Of a stretch of DNA of 64,000 nucleotides, positions 12,680 to 25,339 are shown piece after piece (the stretch's first letter is position 1; each line of letters starts with the position of its first letter). Position numbers and translations under genes: made by a program. The DNA comes from Imbricaverruca yamaguchii (Eukaryota; Arthropoda; Thecostraca; Neoverrucidae): contig JAOTOL010001640.1 in NCBI GenBank assembly GCA_034440575.1, forward strand, positions 1,527,501 to 1,591,500, written 5' to 3'. The notes beneath the pieces are model-generated. The model was given only the letters and a program-made list of their open reading frames with translations. It was not told the origin of the DNA and ran no database searches.

Positions 12680-13423
12680 TCAGTCGAAGCGTTGTTGGGC
12701 CCTGCCGATAGTGTGTTTACAGCTCCACCCCTGGCTGCAGCTGCGACCCTCACCACGCCGCGTTCCCCACCCATGTCGGTACATGAATCATCTCACCATG
12801 CCGGCGTCACCGGGCGATTTGGACATGCTCCTGGGGAAGTTTGGGGGCGGCAGGTCGGCAGGACTACCGCGCTGGCCGTCAGCGGAGCGACTACCGGCGA
12901 CGTTGCATCATGCAACACCGCCGGCCGCTCTCCGGAGGCATTTTACCAGCAGCCACAGGCTCGACAGCCCACATCCAGTCGGCGAAATAATGGCCAAAAT
13001 TAGCCAACAAAGCGACACCGTGAATTGCGCTCGCCACTCAGCCAATCGAGCTAATTACGCCCTTGGCCGGGCGACGCCGGTGTATGGGACAGGAGCCAAT
13101 TATGAGACAGAATGTCGGCGGCCGGCCGCTGATTGGCCACCAGTGCCGTTGGCTCCGCCCCCCGTGGATTGTGTCGTCCTCGGCGCTCTGTCGTTCCAGC
13201 CGGCCCTTATTGAATTACAATCATCATTTGATTTTTGCGTGGCCAAGCGGGCGCACTGGTGTTATATGCTCATAATTTGATATGGCTTGTGATTGAATTA
13301 CAACTATCTTACCGGTGCTTCTGCAGTGTTCGCAACCCAACAAGATTACGCCGATCCGGCCGCACGCCCAAGACGGAGCGTGACCTCGCGCCGGCCAGCG
13401 TCCCGGGTCGGGTCACCAGCGCC
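12680..13423 (+). promoter_or_regulatory. CpG-rich 5' region of Phox2 with CCAAT boxes and ATTA sites
   Basis: CpG-rich sequence directly upstream of the Phox2 start. It has CCAAT or reverse CCAAT at 13042, 13096 and 13132, TAATTA at 13052, and the 12-mer ATTGAATTACAA twice (13209 and 13292). Homeodomain proteins, including Phox2 itself, bind ATTA-containing sites, so cross- or autoregulation is a reasonable inference. No convincing TATA box sits at a fixed distance from the ATG. The transcription start cannot be placed, and a 5' UTR intron ending at CTTCTGCAG (13319-13327) is possible but unproven. Confidence 0.5.
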
Positions 13424-13694
13424 ATGGACTACGCCTACCTGAACCAGGGCGGCTTCGACCCCAACAGCTCGCTGGCGTCCATGGACGCGTCCGGCCTGCC
13501 CAACATGACCTACTCGTACAGCGAGCTGGCCTCCTGCAACCAGATGAGTCAGGCGTACCGCTACTCGGCGGCGGCGGCCGCGGCCGGCATGCGGCCGTAC
13601 ACGCCGGCCATGGCGGCGCCGGCACCGTGCGGGGTCATGGCGCGACCGCAGGAGCACCACCGCTCGCAGTTCCACCACGGCATGAACCTGCAGG
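13424..13694 (+). CDS. Phox2: Phox2-type paired-like homeobox gene, coding exon 1
   Basis: Encodes residues 1-90 plus the first base of Gly91 of a paired-like homeodomain transcription factor. Vertebrate PHOX2A/B specify noradrenergic and visceral neurons, and C. elegans ceh-17 is the orthologue. Seen here: start MDYAYLNQ, like the PHOX2 start MDYSYLN; a Tyr/Ser-rich stretch YSYSELASCNQMSQAYRYS (about residues 27-45); an Ala run; and a Pro/Ala segment. The ATG at 13424 (GCCATGG context) was preferred over an upstream in-frame ATG at 13235 because the conserved family N-terminus begins here. The donor is CAGG|GTGAGT at 13695, phase 1. This is the only host gene in the window for which I find support. 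Confidence 0.93.
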
Positions 13695-16499
13695 GTGAGT
13701 GTCGACCCGGCGCCCCCGGGCGGGGTCGCGGCCGCCGGAGGCGCTGGCGGGGTCGCACGACGCCGTGGGTGGCCGTGTCGCTCTCTGAGGTGGCTGAGAT
13801 GGTGCGGAGTGTAGCCGCCGGAATGGGCAGTTGGAGATGTGGTGGTGACAGACGTGATGCAGAAATTTCGTGATAAAAATATCGGCGTCTTCCATAGCAC
13901 GGCAGGATTCATTGCGTATTCGAAACAGTTCTGGGATTTTGTAAATTGTTACATATGCCAACCATCTTGTCCTGGACAGGGTCACGTAAATGGCATTGCT
14001 TGATTTAGATTTAATGTGGGCTTTAATTATTTCTCAGGTAAACTAGATTTCATTCGCATTTGTCAAATGACTTGGAAACGAAACAAGCCAGAACACAAAA
14101 CGATATCGTAGGAAGAGCCAATTGATAACATATTAATGTTTAACAATAAGTACGTTTGTCGGTGCAGAGTAAATTGCGCATTGGTTTCAGACACAATTGC
14201 TGAGGTTTTTGATAGGCTACCATTCAATCGTAAACAATATATTATGTTTGTGGTTTTCAACATATTCTTCGTTTATCGTGGAGATCACGAAAAAGGTGGG
14301 AGGAAGCAGGACGGGGAGGGGCGAGACGGGCGCAGGCACAAAGCGAAGAACAATATCACAGATGGAAGGTTACTGAGCAACTATCTGTTGCAATTTGCCC
14401 AAAAAACGTTTCTGGACTAAGCCGGAAAAAAACAAATTTTGAGAATGCCGAGTAGCTGCATGCATAACAATTGAGAAATCATGGGGACAGGGAAGTTACA
14501 ATTACAGCCAATATCCCAACGAAACCAATGCTTGTTACATTTGCGCTATCAAAAGGCCGACTAAAATGGAACCTGTGCCACCAATTCTGCGGAGTATGCA
14601 ACACCCATGACTTGCGATTGCACATCGTTCGCCTATGCACTGTGCAACTACCTCCTGTGTTCGTGACACCGTTATCACTACTGGTACCCGTGACGACTGT
14701 GCTGTGTCGGTGAGAACAGAGTGCCAAATAACTCGACATCCTTCCTTGATACAATTGGGATACAAACCTGGTCGTGTGGCGAAAATAGCTCGGTTGTGAC
14801 TAAACAAACATTTAAGACCGAATAATGCCTGCTACCTGCCTAAAGCTGTTCAGATTTGGCCTATAAGTTAGGACAATTCATTTTTATCAGCACGGCCTTT
14901 TCAGCGGATTTGTAAGTCCTGCGCACCATTTTCAATTACTTGTTTCAGAGCACTGGAACAACACCAACAACTTCTGTGAACTTCCAACGAACAACTCAAC
15001 TAAGCACGGATAAAAGTTTATCTATCTCTACTCTCCGATCTGGCATCAATTTAACAAATACATTTTCGACTATTTGTCAAGCATTAGAACACTGATAAGG
15101 TGCTACAAAACAACTACAACGAGAAACAACTATACAAAACAAAAGATATATCGAAGCTTCTAGTTTATCCTTACATAAATGGATACTATGAATAACATGG
15201 GAACGAAATAGAAGCCCTCACTGTTGTGCGATGTAGTATTATGAGCAGCATTAATATAATCATTATTAGTTGTGGTGTTATCATTATTGTCAGAACCTAC
15301 TATAGTTGTTATATATGAACCCATTATTGGAGCAGCGATGGGAAGCATATAATTTTTGTCAAGGATAAATTGTAACTTTGTTCATGGGTAAATTCTAGTC
15401 CAATTCACTTGACAAAATTTCGGGGTAGGTTCTTATAATCACACGAAAAAATTGGCATCACAAAGAATGCCGGACAATGCAAATTTGGCGAAAGCTATTG
15501 TCGCTGCTACAGAAGCTGGCGTTACAGCCGCAGTATTCGCAATGCTTCACTCTACATGTATGGTAGCTACATTATGTTGTAAAACAAATATCTGTCTTAC
15601 CCATATGAAATGTCTGATCACTATGGGTAAAAAGGGAATTGTTTATACGCAAAACGACTTTCTGTCCATCTTGATTTTTGCATGCATACTTCCAGCTATA
15701 ACTTATAGGTCAGCTTTTATCTTTTACTCCTTCCCTTGATCTTCTATGAGCCAGCTCATAAAACACGACTTAAATAAGTTTTATTCGGTAGCACTACGGA
15801 ATAAGATAGATTTCAATCGTGGTCTATGAAGGCAATCCTTTTAATTTGTCTGGAACGTTATGTAGACAAGCACTTGTTCATAAATGCATACACTTGACTG
15901 TTGCACACAACTGGTGAAAAAAGTTTGCACCAACATTTTTTGTGCATGTCGAAAACGGCTCTAGACACGGTCATAGTTAGCCTCGAAGTGAGACATGTGC
16001 AAAATATAATTGGTTGACTTGTAGAACTATATGGAGGAAGTCGCGCTCTTTGGGACGGTTTACATTTTTTGCCAACTCGGTTTCGTAGCCTCGCAATTTA
16101 GTCACCTCAGCCACCGCAGATGTCAGCGAGGATCTTGTCGGGATTCCCCACTTCACTTTCTCAGTATTACTATCGTCTGCCAGCATCACTAGTGTCAGTC
16201 AGTCGGCTGGCGAATTTTTCCCGCTGTGCGAAAAAGGCAACAGCAATGCATGAACACAGTAGCGTACAGCCGCGTCGGCCATATTGACGGTGCATATCGA
16301 ATGCCACTCTAAGTTTTTTTTGTTGTTCTGGAACTTGGCGAGGTCTTCGGCGGCCTGTGAGATATTCATGGATATTGGTACCTAGATGAGATATTACTGA
16401 TGTGAGATGCCCGTTAGATCCTCGGCCCCCACGGCCTTTTAGACATTTGTCTCTGCTGCGTCGGCTGTCGTGCAATCTTCCGGCAGCAGATCACTGTAC

Positions 16500-16595
16500 G
16501 TCTGGACTCACCGACTGGACTCCCTGGCTGGACTCCCTGACTGGACTCCCTGGCTGGACTCCCTGACTGGACTCCCTGGCTGGACTCTCCGTTCG
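16500..16595. repeat. 13-bp minisatellite (TGGACTCCCTGRC)
   Basis: About seven units alternating CTGGACTCCCTGG and CTGGACTCCCTGA, ending at TGGACTCTCCG. Confidence 0.9.
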
Positions 16596-16849
16596 TTCTA
16601 GTGCTGAACCATCGTGTGTTGTGGTATCGATACCAGATGGACAAACGATAAATACAGTCAGAGATGTGAAGTATTGATGCCGGAGGAGACCCCACATGCG
16701 CATTCTGTTGCCGTCAAAACTTAACACCAGTATTAAATACCCGTTAGGGTGCTTCTTTTGTGGAGAATCGTTCACAATTTGCACAGTCACTTTGATGGCG
16801 GCGATTATCGTGTCGTAGATTTGTGTTGGACCGTGGAATAAGAAAGACA

Positions 16850-17035
16850 CGGATACACCAACCACTGCAAGAATCAGAATACGGCCCGAAGCGATGTTTT
16901 GAACCGCTGAATAAATAATATACATACGCACATACCACTAGAAGAATCAGAATACGGTCCGTAGCGATGCTTTAAACCGCTGAAGAAATATTACACATAC
17001 ACCAATACCGCTGCAAGAATAAAAAAAGACACATA
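16850..17035. repeat. 73-bp tandem duplication, ~2.5 copies
   Basis: CAAGAATCAGAATACGG and its variants start at 16871, 16944 and (truncated) 17017, exactly 73 bp apart, with GAAGCGATG/GTAGCGATG and ACCGCTGAA in register. Confidence 0.85.
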
Positions 17036-17681
17036 TTTTGCTCTTCACCCGGCCGACCGTTCAGGAGAGCTGCTATTAGTCATACCACGACCGAACCAAT
17101 GGTTGATGGAGACCTCCAGGCGGCGTGTGTCTGCCGAGAATAGACTCAGAGACGCTTCAATCCGAGCTGGCGGCTCGCACGTTTCGTGCTCGGCTCCTGC
17201 GCTCGTGCTCGCAGTGCCAATGTCGTCTTCTCTGTAAGTGGCTGGCCCACGCCGCCTTTCTTTGGCGTGCTATGATCGATTCGCCACTGGTTGTCACTCC
17301 CTGTGTCGTGCCGAAATACGTCACCAACAACACAAGCGCCATGGTATGCTCTCTATATGTACCAACTATGCATGACATCCTGGCATTGTGATTCGTCTGC
17401 AGTGGTATGATACACGTGGTCAGTCCCACACGCTGCTGCCAGATGGACCGCGACGGGGCCTCGGGGGACTTCTGGACACACGAGGCGGAATCTGGGCCTC
17501 TGCCAAGAGCATGTTAGCATCACGACATGGCGTGCACTAGATATTTTGCGCCAAGAAGTGCATTTGTAGCTGCCGTGCCATTTGAGACGATGACCAGGAA
17601 CATCGGGCTGAAGATAGCAGATCGGTCTGAAATTTCGCCTTACCCTACTCATTTTATCTGGTGAAACTACCAAACCAAACT

Positions 17682-17727
17682 ACCGTGTCGTGTCGTGTCA
17701 TGTCGTGTCGTGTCGTGTCGTGTCGTA
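17682..17727. repeat. (GTGTC)n pentanucleotide repeat
   Basis: Nine GTGTC-type units, one of them GTGTCAT-like. Confidence 0.9.
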
Positions 17728-17915
17728 TATGATGGGTCTTGCCGCGCCATACGGTGTTGTGCTTGCTATGCATTGCCCTTCACACTACGTGATGCGATGA
17801 CAGGTCAACACTCGCTTGTAGATGGCCTATGAACGTAGGAGAGGGTGACCTTTACGAGTCATGGAAGATCGAAAAATACCAATCCAGACTGCATTCTAAT
17901 ATAACAATGGGGCAA

Positions 17916-17916
17916 G

Positions 17917-18013
<97 letters not shown>

Positions 18014-18018
18014 GAGAT
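17916..18018. repeat. (GA)n microsatellite
   Basis: About 100 bp of GA with one GGGAGA interruption near 18001. Confidence 0.98.
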
Positions 18019-18404
18019 AAAAGCTAAGCGTTCTTGGGCTCTTGCTGGCTGGTAGAGCAAGAAGGTATGACTTGGATCTTATTGTGAGGATACACCTGAA
18101 CATTTGTGAAGTCAACTTAATATGCTTAGCATAAATTTGAAGGCTAAAAAACACCGAGCCATTTCATCCACCCGACTTACAATGTCAAGGGACACGATTT
18201 CCCGGTTCTTCGATTGTTAGCAAATGTAAATGAATGGCAATACGCAATTTGTGTAAGTATTGAAGGGATACATTAATTTAATTCCAAAATAGATTGCCTC
18301 CATAATTAATGTTAACATCTAAGCTCATCCGACACTCGGTATTGCTCGCAACTATATTTCCACCGAAGCAATGCTTGCCAGAAATCTTGCTGGCGGTGTG
18401 CATA

Positions 18405-18516
18405 GACAGTAGAATCGAGGAGAGGGTATAGGTGTGCGGTGTGTGACTAGTGAGAATAGGCAGTATAATCGAGGAGGGGATATAGGTGTGCGGTGTGTGA
18501 CTAGTGAGAATAGCCT
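18405..18516. repeat. 54-bp tandem duplication, two copies
   Basis: AATCGAGGAG at 18413 and 18467, each followed by TATAGGTGTGCGGTGTGTGA and CTAGTGAGAATAG. Confidence 0.9.
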
Positions 18517-20166
18517 CTGTGGTTGGCGAACACCAAATCGCATCTCCGACATCTTCCATCGCGGTTCAGGTCGTTCGACCACTTTTCCAGATACATTGCT
18601 TGGGATTATTTGACTTGATATGTATTGGGTGACATGAACGATTCTCCGAATGATCAAATTCAGAGCTTCGAACATCCACATCCGGGGCTTCAAATGTTCG
18701 TTCGAATTGGCTTCGCTGAAGCTGATCCGCCCTGGACGTGGATGAGCGCTGAAGCTGATCCGTCGGTTTGGATGACAGATAAAGGAGCATCAAAATCCCT
18801 CCTACAACCAATAACGCCCATAACGCCCAATCCAATGACGTGGACCGCCCTCATCCTCCATAGTACGAGCATGTTACGTGTTTGATGTATAGGAGAATAC
18901 CTACCAATGGGATCGATTTCAGCATGCACGACCGGCTGAAAATCGATGGGAAGAGAGCACTTAAAAATTAGTTGAGGAGCCAGCACTTTTTTCCTTGTCG
19001 GTGATGGAGCATGTGATGTGATCAAATAGTCTTCACAGGTGGTCTCAGGTTAACAGAGAAAGCATTAGTTTTCGAGGCGTTTTAGGGAGAATATGCTGGT
19101 GGGATGTGGCCCTTCCTTCTGAACGAAGGAAGACAAAAACAAAACAGAAAGTCCTGCTTGCTTGGAAAGAAACCAGACGTTCTGGAGTTCCAGTGCGCTC
19201 GTCGCCCCATCTCTGTGGGCTGCCACCTGTGTAACCCATGGTTCACCGTGGGACCGCTGATCTGGCTTCCTTTTTAGTCATTGGCACAATTACACGGATT
19301 TGTTACCTTCCACCACACTACATTGACCGTTATTTATATCGCAAATATTATAATTAGCTCCATCAATTAAGTCACAATGCACCACCGTATATACACACAT
19401 TCTATAACAGTGAGCAGTGACTTAAATAACTAAGGGTGAATAGGTGGGTGTTTCTGGTGTACCTGATCATGGTATCTAATCGTAGGTATCTATTTAGTGC
19501 AATGTCTGAGAACACCTGAAACCGATTTGACTGAGTTTTGGAAAATAGCCTAAATATTTCAAGCACTATGCACTAAGCGTTGCTAAGTTGCAAGATTGAT
19601 TCATCTAAAATACTTTAAAATAATAATGTTTCATCCACTGAGTGCATTCAAAAGTGAATACAACCTAGGCTTCGCTGAAAATCTTGTGCCAAGCAACAAA
19701 ATTACACTCGAGTTACCTCTGAATAACAAATATCTAGGTGGCATGTAAAAAGCCAACACAATGTTTCTATCCACTGCGATGATAATTTCAATAATTCATC
19801 ATATGACAAACTGACAGCTTCATAGCGCGAACGACATTGTCAGCGAGCATGTCCCTCCGCACCTGCCCTGACATGTAGAATAGCTGACGCGCAGTCGCCG
19901 TATAGTGTACGGTGTTCTTGTACTGATTTGTACGAGTATGGCACCTTTTACTTGCTATCAATTACAAACATTTTGCCTCGCAATTTTAGAAAATTTGTCG
20001 GCCCTTCATCCTTATTGGATCGTAAAAGCTGAACCTCGTGATACAGTAGTGTAAAATTATTGTGTGTGTCTTGTTTAATCGCTTCGCTACTGTTCTTATG
20101 ATAAATGTATGCACAGTGTGCATACATGCATAGGGGTGTGCATTGCATAACCCTATGCACGAATCG

Positions 20167-20171
<5 letters not shown>

Positions 20172-20204
<33 letters not shown>
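20172..20204. repeat. (GT)n microsatellite, short
   Basis: About 33 bp of GT. Confidence 0.97.
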
Positions 20205-20205
<1 letters not shown>

Positions 20206-20681
20206 ATTAATGTCCGCACACACAAATGTCCGTGTGCGGGGGAGACCAGACAAGATGGGGCTGAATTCGGCTACGTTAGATTAAAATAGATCGCTATGCT
20301 TTGCGAAGAACAGGGACGGCTGCAGGAATTTTCATGGGCTGACACTAGTCTGAAGGAACGCGATTTCCTGGAAGAGGCGCCACTGCGAAGCTCCCCTGGA
20401 GGGACGCCTTCAGCGGAAGATTATTTGTGAGGGGGAGGGAACGAGGTGACGTGCACCAGAGCATGCCGAGTGGGCGCCGTTTCGTCCCAGGCGATTTCGC
20501 CCGAAAAAACAAATCAGTGCGGAGAGCGATAAGTGGGGAGGAGAGTGGAATTTGGCGTTCACTCGAACCGTCCTGGAGGGGTGCCTATCCCGGCCAGAGG
20601 GGCACCACCTCTCCATGGGGAAGGGGAGGGCACGTGGCTCCAATGGCCTTCTGAATCCGCCCCTGGCGAAAGAAGCATTGG

Positions 20682-20778
20682 GCATGCGAACATTAGTGTG
20701 ATGTTCGCGTATGCAAACGCTCCTGTGCTTATGCGAGCATCTTCGAATAGGAATATTTGCGCATGAAAGCATTTGCAT
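20682..20778. promoter_or_regulatory. Imperfect hairpin and POU octamer-like site in intron 1
   Basis: GCATGCGAACAT (20682-20693) pairs with ATGTTCGC-GT-ATGC (20701-20714) around a 7-nt loop, with a 2-nt bulge. About 60 bp on, ATTTGCAT (20771-20778) is the reverse of the POU octamer ATGCAAAT. Regulatory function is a guess; the structure is seen directly. Confidence 0.35.
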
Positions 20779-21449
20779 ATTTGGAAACCTTTGCGATAAA
20801 GTCACTTCTATTACGGAATTTAGCGCATATACGAACATGTGCGCGATGCGAATAAGTGTGATACGGCCACTTACGCATGAGCACTATGATGGTGCTTTAG
20901 AATGCGCATAGGCCTGAAATGTATGGGAAGGATATTGAATTTCGGTTGGAGCGAAATATCAGCTACGTGACATCTTTAGTGACGTAGATTTTTCACCATT
21001 AAATATCACAAAAGGTTTGTTTTTGCATACTTCAATATCACGCTATGAATACATTTCATTTGGCTGTTAAGTTGAGATCTGACACATTTGATACGCACCC
21101 CTATATTAAATTGTATATCATTGTGCCAATTTGAGTGCGGACTCACATCACATAAAATGATCATAAGTAAACAAAAACAATGTTCCTACAGAACAGCACC
21201 CCCAGTTCCAATGAAAATAACACAGATACCAAGGTCATTTGGAACGTCATGTTCTAATAGTGCACTGTTCGTTTTTTACCACCACACCACTGCAGTGGTA
21301 TTAAAAAGAACGCGTTCGTCGATTCCGGTTATTTGTACCCGTGCTGTGCTGTTTATTTGACTCGTGTTGTGTCGGCCTCTGTTCTAATACCCTTGCCACT
21401 GCAGTTGTGGTGTGTGTCAGGTGTGTGCTGCCAGTATGCTGTGCTTGGC

Positions 21450-22020
21450 GCCAATATCCAGCGCCAATGTCCAACTCAAACGCTCGGTGTCCAACCCCGG
21501 CTCCTGGCGCCGGGGTCCGGTGTCCGGTGCCAGGGTCCGCTGTCCGGCGCCGGTGTCCACTGTCCGCTGTCCGGTGTCTGCTGTACAGTGTCCAGTGTCC
21601 GCTGTCCAGTGTCCAGTGTCCGGTGTCCAGTGTCCAGTGTCCAGTGTCCAGTGTCCGGTGTCCAGTGTCCAGTGTCCAGTGTCCAGTGTCCAGTGTCCAG
21701 TGTCATTAGTGTCCAGTGTCCAGTGTCAGTGTCCAGTGTCCAGTGTCCAGTGTCCAGTGTCCAGTGTCCAGTGTCCAGTGTCCAGTGTCCAGTGTCCAGT
21801 GTCCAGTGTCCAGTGTCCAGTGTCCAGTGTCCAGTGTCCAGTGTCCAGTGTCCAGTGTCCAGTGTCCAGTGTCCAGTGTCCAGTGTCCAGTGTCCAGTGT
21901 CCAGTGTCCAGTGTCCAGTGTCCAGTGTCCAGTGTCCAGTGTCCAGTGTCCAGTGTCCAGTGTCCAGTGTCCAGTGTCCAGTGTCCAGTGTCCAGTGTCC
22001 AGTGTCCAGTGTCCAGTGTC
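21450..22020. repeat. 7-bp satellite array (GTGTCCA)n, ~60 copies, with decayed left edge
   Basis: From about 21578 to 22020 the heptamer CCAGTGT repeats almost perfectly. From 21450 to 21578 the same motif is present in diverged form (GTGTCCAACC, GGTCCGGTGTCC), a decay gradient at the left edge. The right edge is abrupt and joins GC-rich sequence. Read-through frames of up to 324 residues are not genes. Confidence 0.97.
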
Positions 22021-22310
22021 GGCCATGGCCCCGCCGGCGGCGGCGGCCCGTCTGGCCGGCCGCCGCCAGCACGAGCATTGATCGCGGCTGGCTGTCTACC
22101 CCAGAGATTTACTCGTACCTCCGTCACCGGCCGCCGCCGGCCGCACCAACAAAATGGCCGACCGGCGCGCCTCCATTAGTTGACGGCGAATGGAGAGCGG
22201 AAAGGCAGAGCGGCCAGGCCGGAACAGAGCCGACATGGCAGACAGGAGCTGCTGCTGTCCCCGCACCGGTCCCCACGGGCGACACGCACTCGGTGGTGCA
22301 AATGTGATTT
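22021..22310. other. GC/CpG-rich block after the heptamer array
   Basis: Runs of GCCGGCGGCGGCGGCC and GGCCGCCGCCGGCCGC with no supported coding sequence. It may be a regulatory island within intron 1, but nothing in it decides this. Confidence 0.4.
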
Positions 22311-22360
22311 GACGCATTGCAGTTCCTGGCTGTTAAGTTGGTCAGATTCGCCGTCAAGTC

Positions 22361-22654
22361 TGACATTGAAATGGTCAAAAGTGGTTGAGTCATGCAATGT
22401 CTCTGGCGGATTCTGAATGGCAGATGCCATTCTTTATAAACGTACGCCATGAGCGTCGTCACCGTGAGGGACGAGAACGATTTCCCATAGACTTAGTGAA
22501 ATTTTACACTACACCTATGGTGCTGCATGGAAAGAATCAACTGGCAGATTATCCTGTCCTCTCCCTTCCTCCCGTCCGGACCACGTGGGGACGGGAGGGA
22601 CGTGGGGACGCCCATGTTTAGAGCTGTTTTAGTTCGGTATTAGAGTCATTCGTG
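22361..22654. repeat. Dispersed repeat, tandem copy 1 (352-bp period)
   Basis: Starts TGACATTGAA and runs through GAATGGCAGATGCCATTC, TTTATAAACGTACGCC, GTGAAAT..CCTATGGTGCTGC and AGTTCGGTATTAGAGTCATT. Repeated at 22713-22987. It contains an inverted GAATGGCA/TGCCATTC. This copy has an extra GGACGGGAGGGACGT-like 15-bp segment near 22590. Confidence 0.9.
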
Positions 22655-22712
22655 GTTTGTTTACCTGATGCACGTGACCCGACTTTTTGGGGGGTGGTGG
22701 TGATTGCCGTAT

Positions 22713-22987
22713 CTGACATTGAATGGCAAAGTGGTTGAGTTATGCATGTCCTGGCATTCTGAATGGCAGATGCCATTCTTTATAAACGTACGCCGTGAGC
22801 GTCGTCACCGCGAGGGACGAGAACGATTTCCCATAGACTTAGTGAAATTTGACATTACACCTATGGTGCTGCACGGAAAGAATCAACTGGCAGAATATCC
22901 TGTCCTCTCCCTTCCTCCCGTCCCGATCACGTGGGGACGCCCATGATTTAGAAGCATGTATTTAGTTCGGTATTAGAGTCATTCGTG
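22713..22987. repeat. Dispersed repeat, tandem copy 2
   Basis: Same blocks in the same order as 22361-22654, about 90% identical by eye. A third, much more diverged copy lies at 12330-12545. Potential protein similarity among the copies is weak and I do not call a gene. Confidence 0.9.
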
Positions 22988-24487
22988 AGTATCATGGTAT
23001 TTTAACCTAGTCAAATAAGCAAGCGTGACACCAGAACATAAATAATTTCATAAAGTCGTAAATTAAAATACAAAGGTTCATCTAGGATTTCACCTGGGGC
23101 TCCAAAGAACGGGATACAGGTGGTATCCATCCTTTTCGTCGCCCCTATAGCTGTTGTGTTCTGAGATAAGTCGAGCCGGTTTCAACTCCAAGCTCTTTTT
23201 TCCGATGGCATCCACTTCTCCAGTGTCCGATGAAGGGATGCATGCCAAATCTTTCTCAGAGCTCATTAGCACCACTTCTTGGGTCGGCACGATGTGTTCT
23301 GAAAACTCCCCTTCCCCGTCAGCGGTCCCGAATAGCCATCTCCAAAAGGCGCCTCCCGTGGCGCCCATAACCCTGAGGCGCCCATCTGAATTGACCCAAT
23401 GCAACGGATGCCGCATACAGTTTATAAAAGCTATTGTAACAGTGTGGTCAAGAGTGTAACTTTGCACCTTTTTGTGGATGCACAGGTACCCACAGAACAT
23501 GTGTGTGGGTGTTGCATAGAATGAATCGACTTACAAACTGCCCGTACCATTTCCATCCCCTTCAACTTCCAGCCGTGCCTGAACATGAAAGTAGACACGG
23601 GGTTATGTGGGTTATCCTGTCATGACTGTCCTGTTGTTTCCTGTCTTGTGCTGACAAACACATCAAGTTATTCCTGACGGGGCGGCTTTCCAGCATCATG
23701 ACGTAACTGAATCTAGCGTAGCGGACACTCGCGCGGACGATTTAAATGTTACTTCGGGATCGTGAACCTGATTCCGCCACGCACAATACGCTCTCAGCAC
23801 TAATCAGGACACAGCAACAGTACAAAGCAAACTCTGGTGGCTGGTCGGAACGAATCACTATGCAACGGCATCTCTGTCTTCAAGGTATCCGTTGGTGCAT
23901 AAATCCCTGCTAGATAGGGTCCCAAACGCTTTGCTATGCAAATTTAATGTTCTAAATAGTTTTGTATAGGTGTAATCGTAAGTTATAAATAACATGAACT
24001 ATAAATGTGTAGTGCATATGCGTGTACATAACCAAAAATATGCAGTTTACGTATAATTTAACACCGTAACAACGACCATTATTAATTATGTTCGTACGAA
24101 TCATTACGAACCATTACGAACTCAGCAAGACCTGACCAGACGCTACGATCTACCGATGCTGTACCGCAGTGTCTAAAGCAGCAATGGTCGCCAGCGGCCG
24201 GTTTTACATCCGAAGATTGTGATGGAACTTTTTGTGGCAATGAATTTGTAGCTTGCACAACCTGTCTGCCTGTACGTTAAATATCGGCTTCAACATTTAA
24301 TTGTTCGTGGAAAATGTACTGCAAAGTTGGTGTGGAGGGGTCGGTGGGTGGAATGCCGATGAGTCCTCTAGTGGTTCAAGCATAGTCTGGGCGCCAACTG
24401 GAGGTACGACCATCGATTTACACCTCACAATCGTTTTTACGCGTTTCTCACAAGGGAGGGTCCGGCTGAACCCTGTATGTCTTCGAA

Positions 24488-24635
<148 letters not shown>

Positions 24636-25144
24636 AGAAATCACTTAAAAGATCTCATCAGCATTACCTGCGACCTGGGTTTTGAACTGCGGCTCGCCGG
24701 GCGTTTTGTTCGGCAGTCGTTGGTCGGCCGGCCCATCCGGCACGAGGTCGGGACTGTAATCTCCGGGGCTTGCATTCGAACAAGTGAGTGAACGTGTTCT
24801 GTCGGTGTTTCCGGTGCTGCAATTTTTATGAATGTGTCGCATGTCGAAAAATCCGGCTATCGTGCATGTATGGACAAGTGAGGCTATAAAACAATGAAGA
24901 AGACAATGTCCCGTGACCCGTGTACACAGAATCCCATTCCATTACACCGTACCTTGAAAGCGATCCTTCCCCGATCAGTTCCCTTACTGGTGTCCTATTA
25001 CTATTGCAAGCATGCTTCAGTGTTCACTTCAGTGCAATATTACGATTGCAAACATGCTGACCTTCTACTGGTAGGTCGCACTCGGCCCACCAGTGGAAGG
25101 TCAAGGCGTTCGCGCTCACGGCCGCTGGGCTAAGGCGAATGAAC

Positions 25145-25222
25145 CTATGCCAACGATGTTTAACAATATACAAAGTTTGTGTACGATCTAGCTGTACGAT
25201 GTTTAACAATACACTGGCATAG
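25145..25222. repeat. Small repeat with inverted ends and internal 16-bp direct repeat
   Basis: CTATGCCA (25145-25152) and TGGCATAG (25215-25222) are perfect inverted ends, and ACGATGTTTAACAATA occurs at both 25153-25168 and 25196-25211. It may be part of a small mobile element; no target duplication is clear. Confidence 0.5.
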
Positions 25223-25339
25223 TTTGTGAAGCTAGTGATGCAAGGAAGTCGGACACTCGCCGGGCTGTCCGTTCGTGCCGAATCTGTTGCACAGCTTTTT
25301 ATCTGCCAAGTTACAGTTACATATTTAGCAGATCAGGAC

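Noticed and set aside
13235..13423. Upstream in-frame start for Phox2 exon 1
   Set aside because: Would add 63 residues with no family similarity; the conserved N-terminus begins at 13424.
21333..22307. 324-residue + strand open frame and long overlapping frames on both strands
   Set aside because: Read-through of the 7-bp array (VSSVQCP / WTLDTGH); the unit has no stop in any phase.
23090..23500. 136-residue minus-strand frame as a gene
   Set aside because: No domain or repeat match recognised, no splice context; left unassigned.
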